DNA of 61,252 nt from Curvibacter sp. PAE-UM (GCF_001432305.1 NZ_KQ483358.1:2013384-2074635), one strand, 5' to 3'; positions 44,337 to 55,081 are shown, counted from the first letter of the stretch. Notes: generated by a model from the sequence alone, not told the origin. Made by a program: numbers and translations.

Positions 44337-45521
44337 ATGTCCGATACACGCCCCCACTGGTCCAGGCGCGCAGCCTGGGCAGCACTGCTACCGATGGCAG
44401 CCTGCACACTGGTCGCCTGCTCCCCGGCAGCACCGCCCGAAGAGCCGGTGCGGGCTGTCAAGGTCATGACCGTGCGCCATGCCAGCCTGAACGCCACCCA
44501 GGAATTTTCGGGTGAAGTGCGCCCGCGCATCGAGTCGCGTCTGGGCTTCCGGGTGGCCGGCAAGCTGGTGCGCCGGGAGGTCGAGTTGGGTCAACGTGTA
44601 AAAGCCGGCGAGGTGTTGGCCCGCCTGGATCCGCAAGACTTCCGGCTGGCGGCCGATGCCGCCCAGGCGCAATTCGGTGCCGCCGTGACCAACCGTGACC
44701 TGGCGGCGGCCGATTTCAAGCGCTTCAAGGAGTTGCGCGAGCAGAATTTCATCAGCGGTGCCGAGCTGGAGCGGCGTGACGCGGCGCTCAAGGCGGCGCA
44801 GGCCCAGGTTGACCAGGCCCAGGCACAGCTGGCGTCCCAGCGCAACCAGGGCAGCTACACGACCCTGGTGGCCGATGCGGCCGGTGTGGTGACGGCCGTC
44901 GAGGCCGAGCCCGGCCAGGTGGTCAGCGCCGGCCAGCCCGTGGTGCGTGTGGCACAGGATGGCCCGCGTGACGCGGTGTTCGCCGTGCCCGAGGACAAGC
45001 TGGCCGCCATGCCCCAGGGCAGCGCGGTGGACGTGCGGATCTGGCCCGGCCAGACGCAATTGGCGGGCCGCGTGCGCGAGGTCTCAGCCAGTGCCGATCC
45101 GGTGACGCGTACCTACCAGGTCAAGGTGGCGCTGGAAGGGCGGCAGCCGCCGCCCCTGGGTGCGACGGTCACGGTTTTCCCCAAGCTGCGCAGCGAACAA
45201 CGCGTGGCGGCCATCAAGCTGCCGACCAGCGCCTTGCGCCAGGACGGCCAGGCCACGGCGGTCTGGGTGCTGGACCCCAAGACCATGACGGTCGCGTCGC
45301 AAACCGTGCAGATCGCCACGGCCGATGGCAACGAGGCCGTGGTGGCCGGCGGCCTGCAGGACGGCCAGCTGGTGGTGTCGGCGGGCGTGCATGTGCTGTC
45401 CCCCGGACAGAAAGTGACGATTTATCGCGAGAAGTCGACCAGCTCCTTGACCAGCGTGCCCCAGACCGCCGTGGACGCCACGATCGGCACCGCAGTCGTG
45501 CCCTCGGCAGCCAGCAAGTGA
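44337..45521 (+). CDS. RND efflux periplasmic adaptor (membrane fusion protein), lipoprotein
   Basis: 394 residues. Lipobox LVAC with Cys28 marks an inner-membrane lipoprotein. Then barrel-sandwich half-motif SRLGFRVAGKLVRREVELGQRVKAGEVLARLD, a coiled-coil hairpin (about 105-165), the second half VVTAVEAEPGQVVSAGQPVVRVAQ and beta-barrel domains. Links the RND pump to an outer-membrane channel, which is not encoded nearby. ATG 44337 is divergent from hpnC with a 70-base AT-rich gap; no local repressor gene is present. Confidence 0.93.
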   Translation: MSDTRPHWSRRAAWAALLPMAACTLVACSPAAPPEEPVRAVKVMTVRHASLNATQEFSGEVRPRIESRLGFRVAGKLVRREVELGQRVKAGEVLARLDPQDFRLAADAAQAQFGAAVTNRDLAAADFKRFKELREQNFISGAELERRDAALKAAQAQVDQAQAQLASQRNQGSYTTLVADAAGVVTAVEAEPGQVVSAGQPVVRVAQDGPRDAVFAVPEDKLAAMPQGSAVDVRIWPGQTQLAGRVREVSASADPVTRTYQVKVALEGRQPPPLGATVTVFPKLRSEQRVAAIKLPTSALRQDGQATAVWVLDPKTMTVASQTVQIATADGNEAVVAGGLQDGQLVVSAGVHVLSPGQKVTIYREKSTSSLTSVPQTAVDATIGTAVVPSAASK

Positions 45522-45528
45522 GGCGCGC

Positions 45529-48500
45529 ATGAGCTCCACAGAACAAGCATCCACCGGCTTCAACCTCTCGCGCTGGGCCATTGAGCACCCGGCGCTCACG
45601 CGTTACCTGCTGCTCGTGCTCATGGTGCTGGGCTTCGTGGCCTATTTCCAGCTCGGGCAGGACGAGGACCCGCCCTTCACCTTCCGGGCCATGGTGGTGC
45701 GCACCTACTGGCCGGGCGCCACAGCGCAGCAGGTGGCCGAGCAGGTCACCGACAAGATCGAACGGACCCTGCAGGAAGTGCCCGGCGCCGACAAGATCCG
45801 CAGCTACTCCAAGCCGGGTGAGTCGCAGATCATCTTCCAGCTCAAGGACTCGACCAAGGCGGCCGACGTGGCCAACACCTGGTACACGGTGCGCAAGAAG
45901 ATCGGCGACATGCGGGGCGCGCTGCCCGGCGGCATCCAGGGGCCCTTTTTCAACGACGAGTTCGGTGATGTCTACGGCGTGATCTACGCGCTGGAGGCCG
46001 ATGGCTTCAGCGATGCCGAAGTGAAGGTCTTTGCCGACGAGGTGCGCCAGCAGCTGCTGCGCGTGCCCGATGTGGCCAAGGTCGAACTCTTCGGCGTGCA
46101 GGACGAGAAGCTCTACATCGAGATCTCGCAAAAGCGCCTGTCGCAGCTCGGCCTGGACCTGAACCAGGTGCTGGCCCAACTGGGCCAGCAGAACGCGGTG
46201 GAGAGCGCCGGGGCGGTGCAGACGCCGCTGGATGTGGTGCAGGTGCGGGTGGCCGGCCAGTTCGAGGCGGTGAGCCAGCTGCGCGCCATGCCCATCCGCG
46301 GCAGCACGGGTTACCAGCTGCGCCTGGGCGATATCGCCGAGATCCGCCGCGGTTATGTGGACCCGGCCAGCATCAAGGTGCGACACCAGGGCCAGCAGGT
46401 CATCGCCCTGGGCATCTCCATGGCCAAGGGCGGGGACATCATTGTCCTGGGCAAGTCGCTGCGCAAGACCACGGACCGCATCGAAAAGACCCTGCCGGCC
46501 GGCATCCAGCTGGTGCAGCTGCAAGACCAGCCCAGGGCGGTGGCAACTTCCGTCAATGAGTTCGTCGGCGTGCTGATCGAGGCGGTGCTCATCGTGCTGG
46601 CGGTCAGCTTCATCAGCCTGGGTCTGCACAAGCACCAGGGGGCTGCCCATCTGCCGCTCTGGAAACGTTATTACGTGGACATGCGGCCTGGCCTGGTGGT
46701 GGGCATCACCATCCCCTTGGTGCTGGCGCTGACCTTCCTGGGCATGCAGTACTGGGGCATCGGCCTGCACAAGATTTCGCTGGGCTCGCTGATCATCGCC
46801 CTGGGCCTGCTGGTGGACGACGCCATCATTGCTGTGGAGATGATGGTGCGCAAGATGGAAGAGGGCTACGACAAGGTGCGTGCGGCCACCTTCGCCTACG
46901 AGATCACCGCCATGCCCATGCTGACCGGCACGTTGATCACCGCCGCCGGTTTCCTGCCCATCGGCATGGCCAAGTCGTCCGTGGGCGAATACACCTTTGC
47001 CATCTTCGGCGTCACGGCGCTGGCCCTGGTGCTGAGCTGGATCGTCTCGGTCTACTTCGTACCCTATCTGGGCACGCTGCTGCTCAAGGCCCAACCGCAC
47101 CATTCATCGGCCGAGCCGGACCCTGCCGATGGCCCGCACGAGCACTTCGACACGCCTTTCTACCAGCGCTTTCGCGCCACCGTGAACTGGTGCGTGCAGC
47201 ACCGCTGGCTCACCATCGGCGCCACCGTGCTGACCTTTGCGCTCGGCATTGCCGGCATGGGCAAGGTGCAACAGCAGTTCTTCCCCGATTCGAGCCGGCC
47301 GGAAATCCTGGTCGATCTCTGGTTCCCGGAGGGCACGTCCTTTGCCGCCAACGAGGAAACGACGAAGCGCGTCGAAAAACGCCTGCTGGCCTTGACGGGC
47401 GTGAACGCGGTGAGCACCTGGGTGGGTTCGGGCGTGCCGCGTTTTTATCTGCCGCTGGACCAGGTCTTCCCGCAGACCAATGTCTCGCAGCTGATCGTGC
47501 TCCCCCAAGACCTCAAGACGCGTGAAACCCTGCGTGTGCAGCTGCCGACCCTGCTGGCCCAGGAATTCCCGGAGGCGCGTGGCCGCGTCAAGCTGCTGCC
47601 CAACGGGCCGCCGGTGCCCTACCCGGTGCAGTTCCGCGTGGTCGGCGCCGATCCGGCCGTGCTGCGTGCGCGTGCCGACGAGGTCAAGGCCGTGATGCGC
47701 GAGAGCGCCAACACGCGTGGCGTCAACGACAACTGGAACGAGTCGGTCAAGGTGCTGCGCCTGGAGGTCGACCAGGCCAAGGCGCGCGCCTTGGGCGTGA
47801 GCAGCCAGTCCATCGCCCAGGCCTCGCGCACCCTGCTGGCCGGCCAGAACGTGGGCCAGTACCGCGAGGGCGACAAGCTGATCGACATCGTGCTGCGCCA
47901 GCCCCTGGACGAGCGCAACGCCCTGACCGACCTGGCCAACGCCTACCTGCCGACCAGCAGCGGACGTTCCATCCCGCTGACGCAGATTGCCAAGCCGGTC
48001 TTCACCTGGGAGCCGGGCGTGATGTGGCGCGAGAACCGCGAGTTCGGCATCACCGTGCAGTCCGACGCCGTGGAAGGCATGCAGGGCGCCACCTTGACGG
48101 CCGAACTGCTGCCATCGCTGCGCGCTCTGGAGTCCAAATGGCATGCCGCGGGTCTCAATGGCTATCGCATCGAGGTGGCCGGCGCGGTGGAGGAGAGCAG
48201 CAAGGGCACGGGCTCGATCGCTGCAGGCATGCCCCTGATGCTCTTCATCACCTTCACGCTGTTGATGTTGCAATTGCAGAGCTTCAGCCGCGCCATGCTG
48301 GTGTTCCTGACCGGACCCCTGGGCCTGGCCGGGGTGGCCGGTGCGCTGCTGGTACTCAACCGCCCCTTCGGCTTCGTGGCCCTGCTGGGCGTGATCGCCC
48401 TCATGGGCATGATCCAGCGCAACTCGGTGATCCTGATCGACCAGATCGAGCAGGACCGTGCCGCCGGTGTGCCGGCCTGGGACGCCATCGTGGAGTCCGC

Positions 48501-48705
48501 CGTGCGCCGTCTGCGCCCCATCGTGCTGACCGCGGCGGCGGCCGTGCTGGCCATGATCCCGCTGTCGCGCTCGGTGTTCTGGGGCCCCATGGCCGTGGCC
48601 ATCATGGGCGGCCTGATCGTCGCTACCGTACTGACGCTGCTGGCCTTGCCGGCCATGTACGCCGCATGGTTTCGCGTGAAGCGCGAAACACCGGCGTTAC
48701 CTTGA
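45529..48705 (+). CDS. RND multidrug efflux permease
   Basis: 1058 residues, AcrB/HAE1-type inner-membrane pump. Membrane segment near 24-40, porter domain, then TM blocks including GSLIIALGLLVDDAIIAVEMMVRKMEEGYDKV (in two parts; the Asp pair of TM4 relays protons) and a C-terminal block GVIALMGMIQRNSVILIDQIEQDRAAG. Substrates unknown. It starts seven bases after the adaptor gene. Just past its stop lies a diverged copy of its own 3' end. Confidence 0.94.
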   Translation: MSSTEQASTGFNLSRWAIEHPALTRYLLLVLMVLGFVAYFQLGQDEDPPFTFRAMVVRTYWPGATAQQVAEQVTDKIERTLQEVPGADKIRSYSKPGESQIIFQLKDSTKAADVANTWYTVRKKIGDMRGALPGGIQGPFFNDEFGDVYGVIYALEADGFSDAEVKVFADEVRQQLLRVPDVAKVELFGVQDEKLYIEISQKRLSQLGLDLNQVLAQLGQQNAVESAGAVQTPLDVVQVRVAGQFEAVSQLRAMPIRGSTGYQLRLGDIAEIRRGYVDPASIKVRHQGQQVIALGISMAKGGDIIVLGKSLRKTTDRIEKTLPAGIQLVQLQDQPRAVATSVNEFVGVLIEAVLIVLAVSFISLGLHKHQGAAHLPLWKRYYVDMRPGLVVGITIPLVLALTFLGMQYWGIGLHKISLGSLIIALGLLVDDAIIAVEMMVRKMEEGYDKVRAATFAYEITAMPMLTGTLITAAGFLPIGMAKSSVGEYTFAIFGVTALALVLSWIVSVYFVPYLGTLLLKAQPHHSSAEPDPADGPHEHFDTPFYQRFRATVNWCVQHRWLTIGATVLTFALGIAGMGKVQQQFFPDSSRPEILVDLWFPEGTSFAANEETTKRVEKRLLALTGVNAVSTWVGSGVPRFYLPLDQVFPQTNVSQLIVLPQDLKTRETLRVQLPTLLAQEFPEARGRVKLLPNGPPVPYPVQFRVVGADPAVLRARADEVKAVMRESANTRGVNDNWNESVKVLRLEVDQAKARALGVSSQSIAQASRTLLAGQNVGQYREGDKLIDIVLRQPLDERNALTDLANAYLPTSSGRSIPLTQIAKPVFTWEPGVMWRENREFGITVQSDAVEGMQGATLTAELLPSLRALESKWHAAGLNGYRIEVAGAVEESSKGTGSIAAGMPLMLFITFTLLMLQLQSFSRAMLVFLTGPLGLAGVAGALLVLNRPFGFVALLGVIALMGMIQRNSVILIDQIEQDRAAGVPAWDAIVESAVRRLRPIVLTAAAAVLAMIPLSRSVFWGPMAVAIMGGLIVATVLTLLALPAMYAAWFRVKRETPALP

Positions 48706-48739
48706 ATCCGCCCCGCGGGGGCCAGCGCGTAGCGCCAGA

Positions 48740-48784
48740 CCCCGCTTGGTTCCGTGTGAAACGCTAGACACCGGTGTTGCCTGG
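48740..48784 (+). pseudogene. Relic of the 3' end of a second RND permease gene
   Basis: 48744-48764 reads Ala-Trp-Phe-Arg-Val-Lys-Arg, the same seven residues as 48664-48684 at the end of the intact pump gene. Four of the seven codons differ and all four changes are synonymous (GCA/GCT, TTT/TTC, CGC/CGT, AAG/AAA); then a TAG stop replaces GAA and similarity runs on through ACACCGG and GTT-CCT. The offset is exactly 80 bases. Silent-only change suggests this was once the end of a working paralogue, not a fresh slip duplication. Confidence 0.6.
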
Positions 48785-48842
48785 TTTGAGATGAAACGGC
48801 GGTCTTCTGGCCGGGTTAAAATGCCCGGTTGACCGATTTCAT

Positions 48843-48869
48843 GGGGAGGTCTGTCGGACCTCCCCTTTT
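48843..48869 (+). terminator. Terminator-like hairpin before tRNA-Leu
   Basis: GGGGAGGTC (48843-48851), loop TGTCG, GACCTCCCC (48857-48865), then TTTT. It would end the RND transcript 11 bases before the tRNA. A TAAAAT hexamer at 48817-48822, flanked by CCGGG and CCCGG, lies before it; if that is the tRNA promoter the hairpin is in the tRNA leader. Confidence 0.75.
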
Positions 48870-48879
48870 GTTTGGACCC

Positions 48880-48966
48880 GCGCGGGTGGCGAAATTGGTA
48901 GACGCACCAGGTTTAGGTCCTGACGCCAGCAATGGTGTGGGGGTTCGAGTCCCCCCCCGCGCACCA
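48880..48966 (+). tRNA. tRNA-Leu (anticodon TAG)
   Basis: 87 bases with encoded CCA. Acceptor GCGCGGG/CCCGCGC; anticodon loop TTTAGGT, anticodon TAG at 48914-48916; variable arm of a class II tRNA; T-arm GGGGG TTCGAGT CCCCC. Reads CUA and CUG. Followed by tig. Confidence 0.98.
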
Positions 48967-49027
48967 GTCCGGCCCCAGCCCAGCCTGTGGGCCGACCCCG
49001 TTTTTGAATTGATTGGAGTGAGTCATC

Positions 49028-50338
49028 ATGGCCGTTACCGTTGAAACCCTCGAGAAGCTCGAGCGCAAGATCACCCTGAGCCTGCCGCTGGCAGCCATCC
49101 AGTCCGAAGTTGAGACGCGCCTCAAGAAGCTGGCCCGCACCGTCAAGATGGACGGTTTCCGTCCCGGCAAGGTGCCGATGAACGTGGTGACCCAGCGCTA
49201 CGGCTACTCCGTGCACTACGAAGTGCTGAACGACAAGGTCGGCGAGGCCTTTGCCCTGGCCGCCAACGAGGCCAAGCTGCGCGTGGCCGGCCAGCCCAGC
49301 ATCACCGAGAAGGAAGGTGCACCGGTCGGCGAGGTGAGCTTCGATGCCGTGTTCGAGGTCTATCCGGAAGTCAAGATCGGCGACCTGGCCGGCGCCGAGA
49401 TCGAGAAGCTGAATTCCGAGGTGAGCGAGAGCGCCATCCAGAAGACCCTGGACATCCTGCGCAAGCAGCGCCGCACCTTTGCCCAGCGTGCCATGGACAC
49501 CGCGGCCCAGGACGGCGACCGTGTGACGATCGACTTCGAAGGCAAGATCGACGGCGAGCCCTTTGCCGGCGGCAAGGCTGACGCCTTCCAGTTCCTGGTC
49601 GGTGACGGCCAGATGCTCAAGGAATTCGAGGACGCCGTGCGCGGCATGAAATCCGGCGAGAGCAAGACCTTCCCCCTGGCTTTCCCGGCTGATTACCACG
49701 GCCAGGACGTGGCCGGCAAGACCGCCGATTTCCTGGTGACCGTGAAGAAGATCGAAGCGGCCCACCTGCCTGAAGTCAATGATGCCCTGGCCAAGTCCCT
49801 GGGCGTGGCCGAAGGCACCGTGGCGGCCCTGAACGCCGACATCAAGAAGAACCTGGAGCGCGAGGTCAAGTCGCGCCTGGCGGCCCGCAACAAGCAGGCC
49901 GTCATGGACGCCCTGGTGGCCAAGGCCGAACTGGATCTGCCCAAGTCCATCGTGCAGGCAGAGATCGACCGCATGGTCGAGAGCGCGCGCGAGGACCTCA
50001 AGCAGCGCGGCATCAAGGACGCCGACAAGGCCCCGATCCCCGGCGAAATGTTCCAGCCCCAGGCCGAGCGCCGTGTGCGCCTGGGCCTGGTGGTGGCGGA
50101 GCTGGTGCGCGTGAACAACCTGCACGCCACGCCCGATCAGATCAAGGCCCACGTGGACGAACTGGCCGCCAGCTACGAGCGTCCGGAAGATGTGAAGCGC
50201 TGGTATCTGGGCGACAACCGCCGCATGGCCGAGGTCGAAGCCGTGGTGATCGAGAACAATGTCACCGACTTCGTGCTGTCCAAGGCCAAGGTGAGCGACA
50301 AGGCGATTTCCTTCGATGAACTGATGGGCCAGGCCTGA
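49028..50338 (+). CDS. tig: Trigger factor
   Basis: 436-residue ribosome-bound chaperone with prolyl isomerase activity. The ribosome-docking loop is [12 protein letters not shown] near residue 45; the FKBP-type domain spans about 150-245 ([31 protein letters not shown]); the rest is the helical chaperone part. GGAGTGAG precedes the ATG. First gene of the tig-clpP-clpX-lon block and separated from clpP by a strong terminator. Confidence 0.97.
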   Translation: MAVTVETLEKLERKITLSLPLAAIQSEVETRLKKLARTVKMDGFRPGKVPMNVVTQRYGYSVHYEVLNDKVGEAFALAANEAKLRVAGQPSITEKEGAPVGEVSFDAVFEVYPEVKIGDLAGAEIEKLNSEVSESAIQKTLDILRKQRRTFAQRAMDTAAQDGDRVTIDFEGKIDGEPFAGGKADAFQFLVGDGQMLKEFEDAVRGMKSGESKTFPLAFPADYHGQDVAGKTADFLVTVKKIEAAHLPEVNDALAKSLGVAEGTVAALNADIKKNLEREVKSRLAARNKQAVMDALVAKAELDLPKSIVQAEIDRMVESAREDLKQRGIKDADKAPIPGEMFQPQAERRVRLGLVVAELVRVNNLHATPDQIKAHVDELAASYERPEDVKRWYLGDNRRMAEVEAVVIENNVTDFVLSKAKVSDKAISFDELMGQA

Positions 50339-50361
50339 TCCGGGTACTCCGGATTCCAGCG

Positions 50362-50409
50362 AGTGGGGCTTGTGCCGGGCTTGCAGTCCGGGCGACAAGC
50401 CCCACTTTC
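50362..50409 (+). terminator. Terminator between tig and clpP
   Basis: AGTGGGGCTTGT (50362-50373) pairs exactly with ACAAGCCCCACT (50395-50406), with inner CCGG/CCGG pairing, then TTTCATTT. clpP must therefore have its own promoter or depend on read-through. Confidence 0.88.
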
Positions 50410-50459
50410 ATTTGGGGCCGGTATTTTTCGGTAAAGTAGACCCCATATTTGGAGTGAGC

Positions 50460-51092
50460 ATGAATCTGCGCAACAGTGCATACAACGGCGCCCTGGACAC
50501 CCAGGCCCTGGGCATGATCCCGATGGTGATCGAGCAGTCGGGCCGCGGCGAGCGTTCCTACGACATTTATTCGCGCCTGCTCAAGGAACGCGTGGTGTTC
50601 CTGGTCGGCCCGGTCAATGACCAGACCGCCAATCTGGTGGTGGCCCAGCTGCTGTTTCTGGAGAGCGAGAATCCCGACAAGGACATCTCTTTCTACATCA
50701 ACTCGCCCGGCGGTTCGGTCAGCGCTGGCATGGCGATCTTCGACACCATGAACTTCATCAAACCCGACGTGTCCACGCTGTGCGTGGGCATGGCCGCCAG
50801 CATGGGTGCCTTCCTGCTGGCCGCGGGTGCCAAGGGCAAGCGTTTCTCGCTGCCCAATTCCAAGGTCATGATCCACCAGCCGCTGGGCGGGACCCAGGGC
50901 CAGGCGACCGAAATCGAGATCCATGCCCGTGAGATCCTCAAGACCCGCGAGCAGCTCAACAAGATCCTGGCCGAGCGCACCGGCCAGCCGCTGGACAAGA
51001 TCGAGCGCGACACCGAGCGGGACTATTACCTCTCGGCCGACGAAGCCAAGGACTATGGCCTGGTGGATCAGGTGATCTCCAAGCGTCCCTGA
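50460..51092 (+). CDS. clpP: ATP-dependent Clp protease proteolytic subunit
   Basis: 210 residues including a propeptide. Catalytic triad Ser114 (GMAASMGAF), His139 (VMIHQPLGG) and Asp188 (ERDYYLSA), each 17 positions above the mature E. coli numbers. Forms the 14-subunit chamber with ClpX. GGAG at 50451-50454 precedes ATG 50460; the longer reading upstream runs through the terminator and is rejected. Confidence 0.98.
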   Translation: MNLRNSAYNGALDTQALGMIPMVIEQSGRGERSYDIYSRLLKERVVFLVGPVNDQTANLVVAQLLFLESENPDKDISFYINSPGGSVSAGMAIFDTMNFIKPDVSTLCVGMAASMGAFLLAAGAKGKRFSLPNSKVMIHQPLGGTQGQATEIEIHAREILKTREQLNKILAERTGQPLDKIERDTERDYYLSADEAKDYGLVDQVISKRP

Positions 51093-51194
51093 GCCGCTCG
51101 TCGGGTTTGTTGTTTTCTGGCGCCAGTCCCTAGCCGGGGACGGGCGCCGCATGGTTATCATAGATTCGGTAAATCCCGAAAAGGCATTCCTCCC

Positions 51195-52460
51195 ATGGCC
51201 GATAAAAAAGGCACGACCGGCGAAAAGACCCTGTACTGCTCTTTCTGCGGCAAGAGCCAGCACGAGGTCAAGAAGCTGATTGCCGGCCCCTCGGTCTTCG
51301 TCTGCGACGAATGCATCGAACTGTGCAACGAGATCATCCGTGACGAGTTGCCGGCCAGCACCGAGTCGACCGATGGGCGCGGCAACCTGCCCATACCGTC
51401 CGAGATCAAGCTCAACCTGGACAACTATGTGATCGGCCAGGAAGCCGCCAAGCGCACGCTGGCGGTGGCGGTCTATAACCACTACAAGCGCCTTCAGCAC
51501 AAGGAATCTGCGCGCAAGGACGATGTCGAGCTGGCCAAGAGCAACATCCTGCTGATCGGCCCCACGGGCTCGGGCAAGACGCTGCTGGCGCAGACGCTGG
51601 CGCGCCAGCTTAACGTGCCCTTCGTCATGGCCGACGCCACCACGCTGACTGAAGCCGGTTACGTGGGCGAAGACGTCGAGAACATCATTGCCAAGCTGCT
51701 GCAGAGTTGTAATTACGAGGTCGAGCGCGCCCAGCGCGGCATTGTCTACATCGACGAGATCGACAAGATTTCGCGCAAGTCCGACAACCCCTCCATTACC
51801 CGTGACGTGTCGGGGGAGGGTGTGCAGCAGGCCCTGCTCAAGCTGATCGAAGGCACCATGGCCAGCGTGCCGCCGCAGGGCGGGCGCAAGCACCCGAACC
51901 AGGACTTCATCCAGATCGACACCACCAACATCCTCTTCATCTGCGGCGGCGCCTTTGCCGGCCTGGAGAAGGTGATCGAGAACCGTACCGAATCCTCCGG
52001 TATCGGCTTTGGCGCCGCGGTCAAGAGCAAGCAGCAACGCAGCCTGACTGAGGTGTTCAAGGACGTCGAACCCGAGGACCTGATCAAGTTCGGCCTGATC
52101 CCGGAACTGGTGGGTCGCATGCCGGTGGTTGCGACCTTGGCCGAGCTGTCTGAAGACGCGATGGTCCAGATCCTGACCGAGCCCAAGAACGCCCTGATCA
52201 AGCAATACGCCAAGCTGTTTGCCATGGAAGGCGCGGATCTGGAGATTCGTGCCGCCGCGCTCAAGGCCATTGCTCGCAAGGCCCTGGCACGCAAGACCGG
52301 TGCACGTGGTCTGCGTTCCATCCTGGAGCAGTCCCTGATCGACACCATGTTCGAGCTGCCCAGCATGAACAATGTGGAGCGTGTGGTGGTGGATGAATCC
52401 ACCATCGAGGAAAACAAGCCTCCCTTGCTGGTGTATCGCGAGGCTGCCAAGAAGGCCTGA
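51195..52460 (+). CDS. clpX: Clp protease ATPase subunit ClpX
   Basis: 421 residues. N-terminal zinc-binding domain with Cys15, Cys18, Cys37 and Cys40 ([18 protein letters not shown]), AAA+ Walker A GPTGSGKT, Walker [10 protein letters not shown], and the ClpP-docking IGF-type loop ([11 protein letters not shown]). Unfolds tagged proteins and feeds ClpP. The 102-base gap after clpP has a hairpin (51119-51148, GGCGCC arms) without a T run and a possible -10 near TATCAT 51156-51161. Confidence 0.98.
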   Translation: MADKKGTTGEKTLYCSFCGKSQHEVKKLIAGPSVFVCDECIELCNEIIRDELPASTESTDGRGNLPIPSEIKLNLDNYVIGQEAAKRTLAVAVYNHYKRLQHKESARKDDVELAKSNILLIGPTGSGKTLLAQTLARQLNVPFVMADATTLTEAGYVGEDVENIIAKLLQSCNYEVERAQRGIVYIDEIDKISRKSDNPSITRDVSGEGVQQALLKLIEGTMASVPPQGGRKHPNQDFIQIDTTNILFICGGAFAGLEKVIENRTESSGIGFGAAVKSKQQRSLTEVFKDVEPEDLIKFGLIPELVGRMPVVATLAELSEDAMVQILTEPKNALIKQYAKLFAMEGADLEIRAAALKAIARKALARKTGARGLRSILEQSLIDTMFELPSMNNVERVVVDESTIEENKPPLLVYREAAKKA

Positions 52461-52527
52461 ACCAGCGGGTTTTCCTACCCCACCTTCACGGATTTGACCT
52501 AACAGCCCGTCTCATAATCGAAACCGG

Positions 52528-52555
52528 GTTGAAAATTCCCATTCGCAATCCATAT
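52528..52555 (+). promoter_or_regulatory. Sigma-32-like heat-shock promoter of lon
   Basis: GTTGAAA (52528-52534), 13-base spacer, ATCCATAT (52548-52555). Sigma-32 consensus is CTTGAAA, 13-14 bases, CCCCATNT; six of seven and six of eight bases match. It lies 26 bases before the lon start codon. lon is a classic heat-shock gene. Confidence 0.6.
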
Positions 52556-52581
52556 TCAACAGGTCAACTAAAGGTTTACCC

Positions 52582-55017
52582 ATGTCCGGTCATACCCCTC
52601 TGCCTGCCACCCCCATCGAGTTGCCGCTGTTGCCGCTGCGCGATGTCGTGATCTTCCCGCACATGGTGATCCCGCTCTTCGTGGGTCGCCCCAAGAGCAT
52701 CAAGGCGCTCGAATCTGCCATGGAGGCCGAGCGCCGCATCATGCTGGTGGCGCAGAAAGCCGCCGCCAAGGACGAGCCGCAGGTCTCCGACATGTTCGAA
52801 GTCGGCTGCGTGTCCACCATCCTGCAGATGCTCAAGCTGCCCGATGGCACCGTGAAGGTGCTGGTCGAGGGGCAGCAACGCGCCCTGGTCGACAAGATCA
52901 TCGAGGGCGATACGCATTTCACCGCCACCGTGACGCCGGTGCAGGCGCCCGCCGAGGCGGGCGCAGGCGAGCACAAGCAGACCAGCGAGATCGAGGCCCT
53001 GCGCCGCGCCGTGATGCAGCAGTTTGACCAGTACGTCAAGCTCAACAAGAAGATCCCGCCCGAGATACTGACCTCCATCTCCAGCATCGACGATCCGGGT
53101 CGCCTGGCCGACACCATTGCTGCGCACCTCCCGCTCAAGCTGGAGAACAAGCAGGCCGTGCTGAGCCTGTCCGACATCAAGGAGCGCCTGGAGAACCTGT
53201 TCGAGCAGATCGAGCGCGAGGTGGACATCCTCAACGTGGACAAGCGCATCCGCGGCCGGGTCAAGCGCCAGATGGAGAAGAACCAGCGCGACTTCTACCT
53301 GAACGAGCAGGTCAAGGCCATCCAGAAGGAACTGGGCGAGGGCGAAGACGGTGCCGACATCGAGGAGATCGAGAAAAAGATCAAGGCGGCCCGCATGCCG
53401 GCCGAGGCGCGCAAGAAGGCCGATGCCGAGTTGAAGAAGCTCAAGCTGATGTCGCCCATGTCGGCCGAAGCCACCGTGGTGCGCAACTACATCGATACCC
53501 TGGTCGGACTGCCCTGGAGCAAGAAGACCAAGATCAAGCACGATCTGGCCAACGCCGAAGCGGTGCTCAACGAAGACCACTTCGGCCTGGAAAAGGTCAA
53601 GGACCGCATCCTCGAGTATCTTGCTGTGCAACAGCGTGTGGACAAGGTCAAGGCGCCCATCCTCTGCCTCGTGGGCCCGCCGGGTGTGGGCAAGACCTCG
53701 CTTGGACAATCCGTGGCCAAGGCGACCGGGCGCAAGTACGTGCGCATGGCCCTGGGCGGCATGCGTGACGAGGCCGAGATCCGCGGCCACCGTCGTACCT
53801 ACATCGGCGCCATGCCGGGCAAGGTGCTGCAAAGCCTGACCAAGGCCGGCACGCGCAATCCGCTGTTCCTGCTGGATGAAATCGACAAGCTGGGCACCGA
53901 CTTCCGCGGTGATCCTTCGAGCGCGCTGCTGGAGGTGCTGGACCCCGAGCAGAACAACAAGTTCGGTGACCACTACGTGGAAGTCGACTTCGACCTGAGC
54001 GACGTGATGTTCGTGGCGACCTCCAACTCCATGAACATCCCGCCGGCCCTGCTGGACCGCATGGAAGTGATCCGCCTGTCCGGTTATACAGAGGACGAGA
54101 AGGTCAATATCGCCCAGCGTTACCTGCTGCCCAAGCAGCTGAAGAACAACGGTGTCAAGGAAGAAGAGCTGCTGATCGCCGAGGACGCCCTGCGCGACAT
54201 CGTGCGCTACTACACCCGCGAGGCGGGCGTGCGTTCACTGGAGCGCGAGATCTCCAAGATCTGTCGCAAGGTGGTCAAGGGCCTGCAGCTCAAGAAACTG
54301 CAGCCGCTGGTCAAGGTCTCGGCCGAGAACCTCAACGATTATCTGGGCGTGCGCAAGTTCAGCTATGGCCGTGCCGAGCAGCAGAACCAGGTCGGGCAGG
54401 TGGTCGGGCTGGCGTGGACCGAGGTCGGCGGCGACCTGCTGACCATCGAGACGGCGCTGATGCCCGGCAAGGGCGTGATCACGCGCACGGGTTCGCTGGG
54501 CGACGTGATGAAGGAGTCGGTCGAGGCGGCCCGCACCGTGGTGCGCAGTCGTTCCCGCCAGCTGGGTATCCCGGACGAATACTTCGAGAAGCGCGACATG
54601 CACATCCACGTGCCCGACGGCGCCACGCCCAAGGACGGACCCAGTGCCGGTGCTGCCATGACGACCTCCATGGTGTCGGCACTCACGGGGATTCCCGTGC
54701 GCGGTGATGTGGCCATGACAGGCGAGATCACCTTGCGTGGTGAGGTCACGGCCATTGGCGGTCTGAAGGAAAAACTGCTGGCGGCTCTGCGTGGCGGCAT
54801 CAAGACGGTGCTGATTCCCGAAGAGAACGTCAAGGACCTGCAGGAGATCCCGGACAACGTGAAGAGCGGCCTGGACATCGTGCCGGTCAAGTGGATCGAC
54901 AAGGTGCTGGAGGTCGCCCTGGAACGCAAGCCCACGCCGTTGCCGGATGAGGAGCCGGCGGTCGCCGCGCCGGTGGCCCCGGCTGTGGTACCGGTGCAGG
55001 ACTCGATCAAGCATTGA
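52582..55017 (+). CDS. lon: ATP-dependent protease Lon
   Basis: 811 residues. N-terminal substrate domain ([20 protein letters not shown]), coiled helical part, AAA+ domain with Walker [10 protein letters not shown] and [10 protein letters not shown], and a protease domain with the Ser-Lys dyad Ser688 ([10 protein letters not shown]) and Lys731 (GGLKEKLL). Degrades damaged and regulatory proteins. C-terminal tail after 790 is Ala/Pro/Val-rich. Probably under a heat-shock promoter of its own. Confidence 0.98.
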   Translation: MSGHTPLPATPIELPLLPLRDVVIFPHMVIPLFVGRPKSIKALESAMEAERRIMLVAQKAAAKDEPQVSDMFEVGCVSTILQMLKLPDGTVKVLVEGQQRALVDKIIEGDTHFTATVTPVQAPAEAGAGEHKQTSEIEALRRAVMQQFDQYVKLNKKIPPEILTSISSIDDPGRLADTIAAHLPLKLENKQAVLSLSDIKERLENLFEQIEREVDILNVDKRIRGRVKRQMEKNQRDFYLNEQVKAIQKELGEGEDGADIEEIEKKIKAARMPAEARKKADAELKKLKLMSPMSAEATVVRNYIDTLVGLPWSKKTKIKHDLANAEAVLNEDHFGLEKVKDRILEYLAVQQRVDKVKAPILCLVGPPGVGKTSLGQSVAKATGRKYVRMALGGMRDEAEIRGHRRTYIGAMPGKVLQSLTKAGTRNPLFLLDEIDKLGTDFRGDPSSALLEVLDPEQNNKFGDHYVEVDFDLSDVMFVATSNSMNIPPALLDRMEVIRLSGYTEDEKVNIAQRYLLPKQLKNNGVKEEELLIAEDALRDIVRYYTREAGVRSLEREISKICRKVVKGLQLKKLQPLVKVSAENLNDYLGVRKFSYGRAEQQNQVGQVVGLAWTEVGGDLLTIETALMPGKGVITRTGSLGDVMKESVEAARTVVRSRSRQLGIPDEYFEKRDMHIHVPDGATPKDGPSAGAAMTTSMVSALTGIPVRGDVAMTGEITLRGEVTAIGGLKEKLLAALRGGIKTVLIPEENVKDLQEIPDNVKSGLDIVPVKWIDKVLEVALERKPTPLPDEEPAVAAPVAPAVVPVQDSIKH

Positions 55018-55081
55018 GCCAAAATTTTTGGCGGCCTTTTGCAAAAGTGAAAAAATGCCGCTATAATTTGAGGCTTGAAAC

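Noticed and set aside
45214-47103. Minus-strand open frame of 629 codons
   Set aside because: Antisense to the RND adaptor and pump, no domain, no ribosome site.
50441-50450. CCCCATATTT before clpP as a sigma-32 -10 box
   Set aside because: It touches the ribosome site, so the transcript would start four bases before the ATG, and there is no TTGAA at -35.
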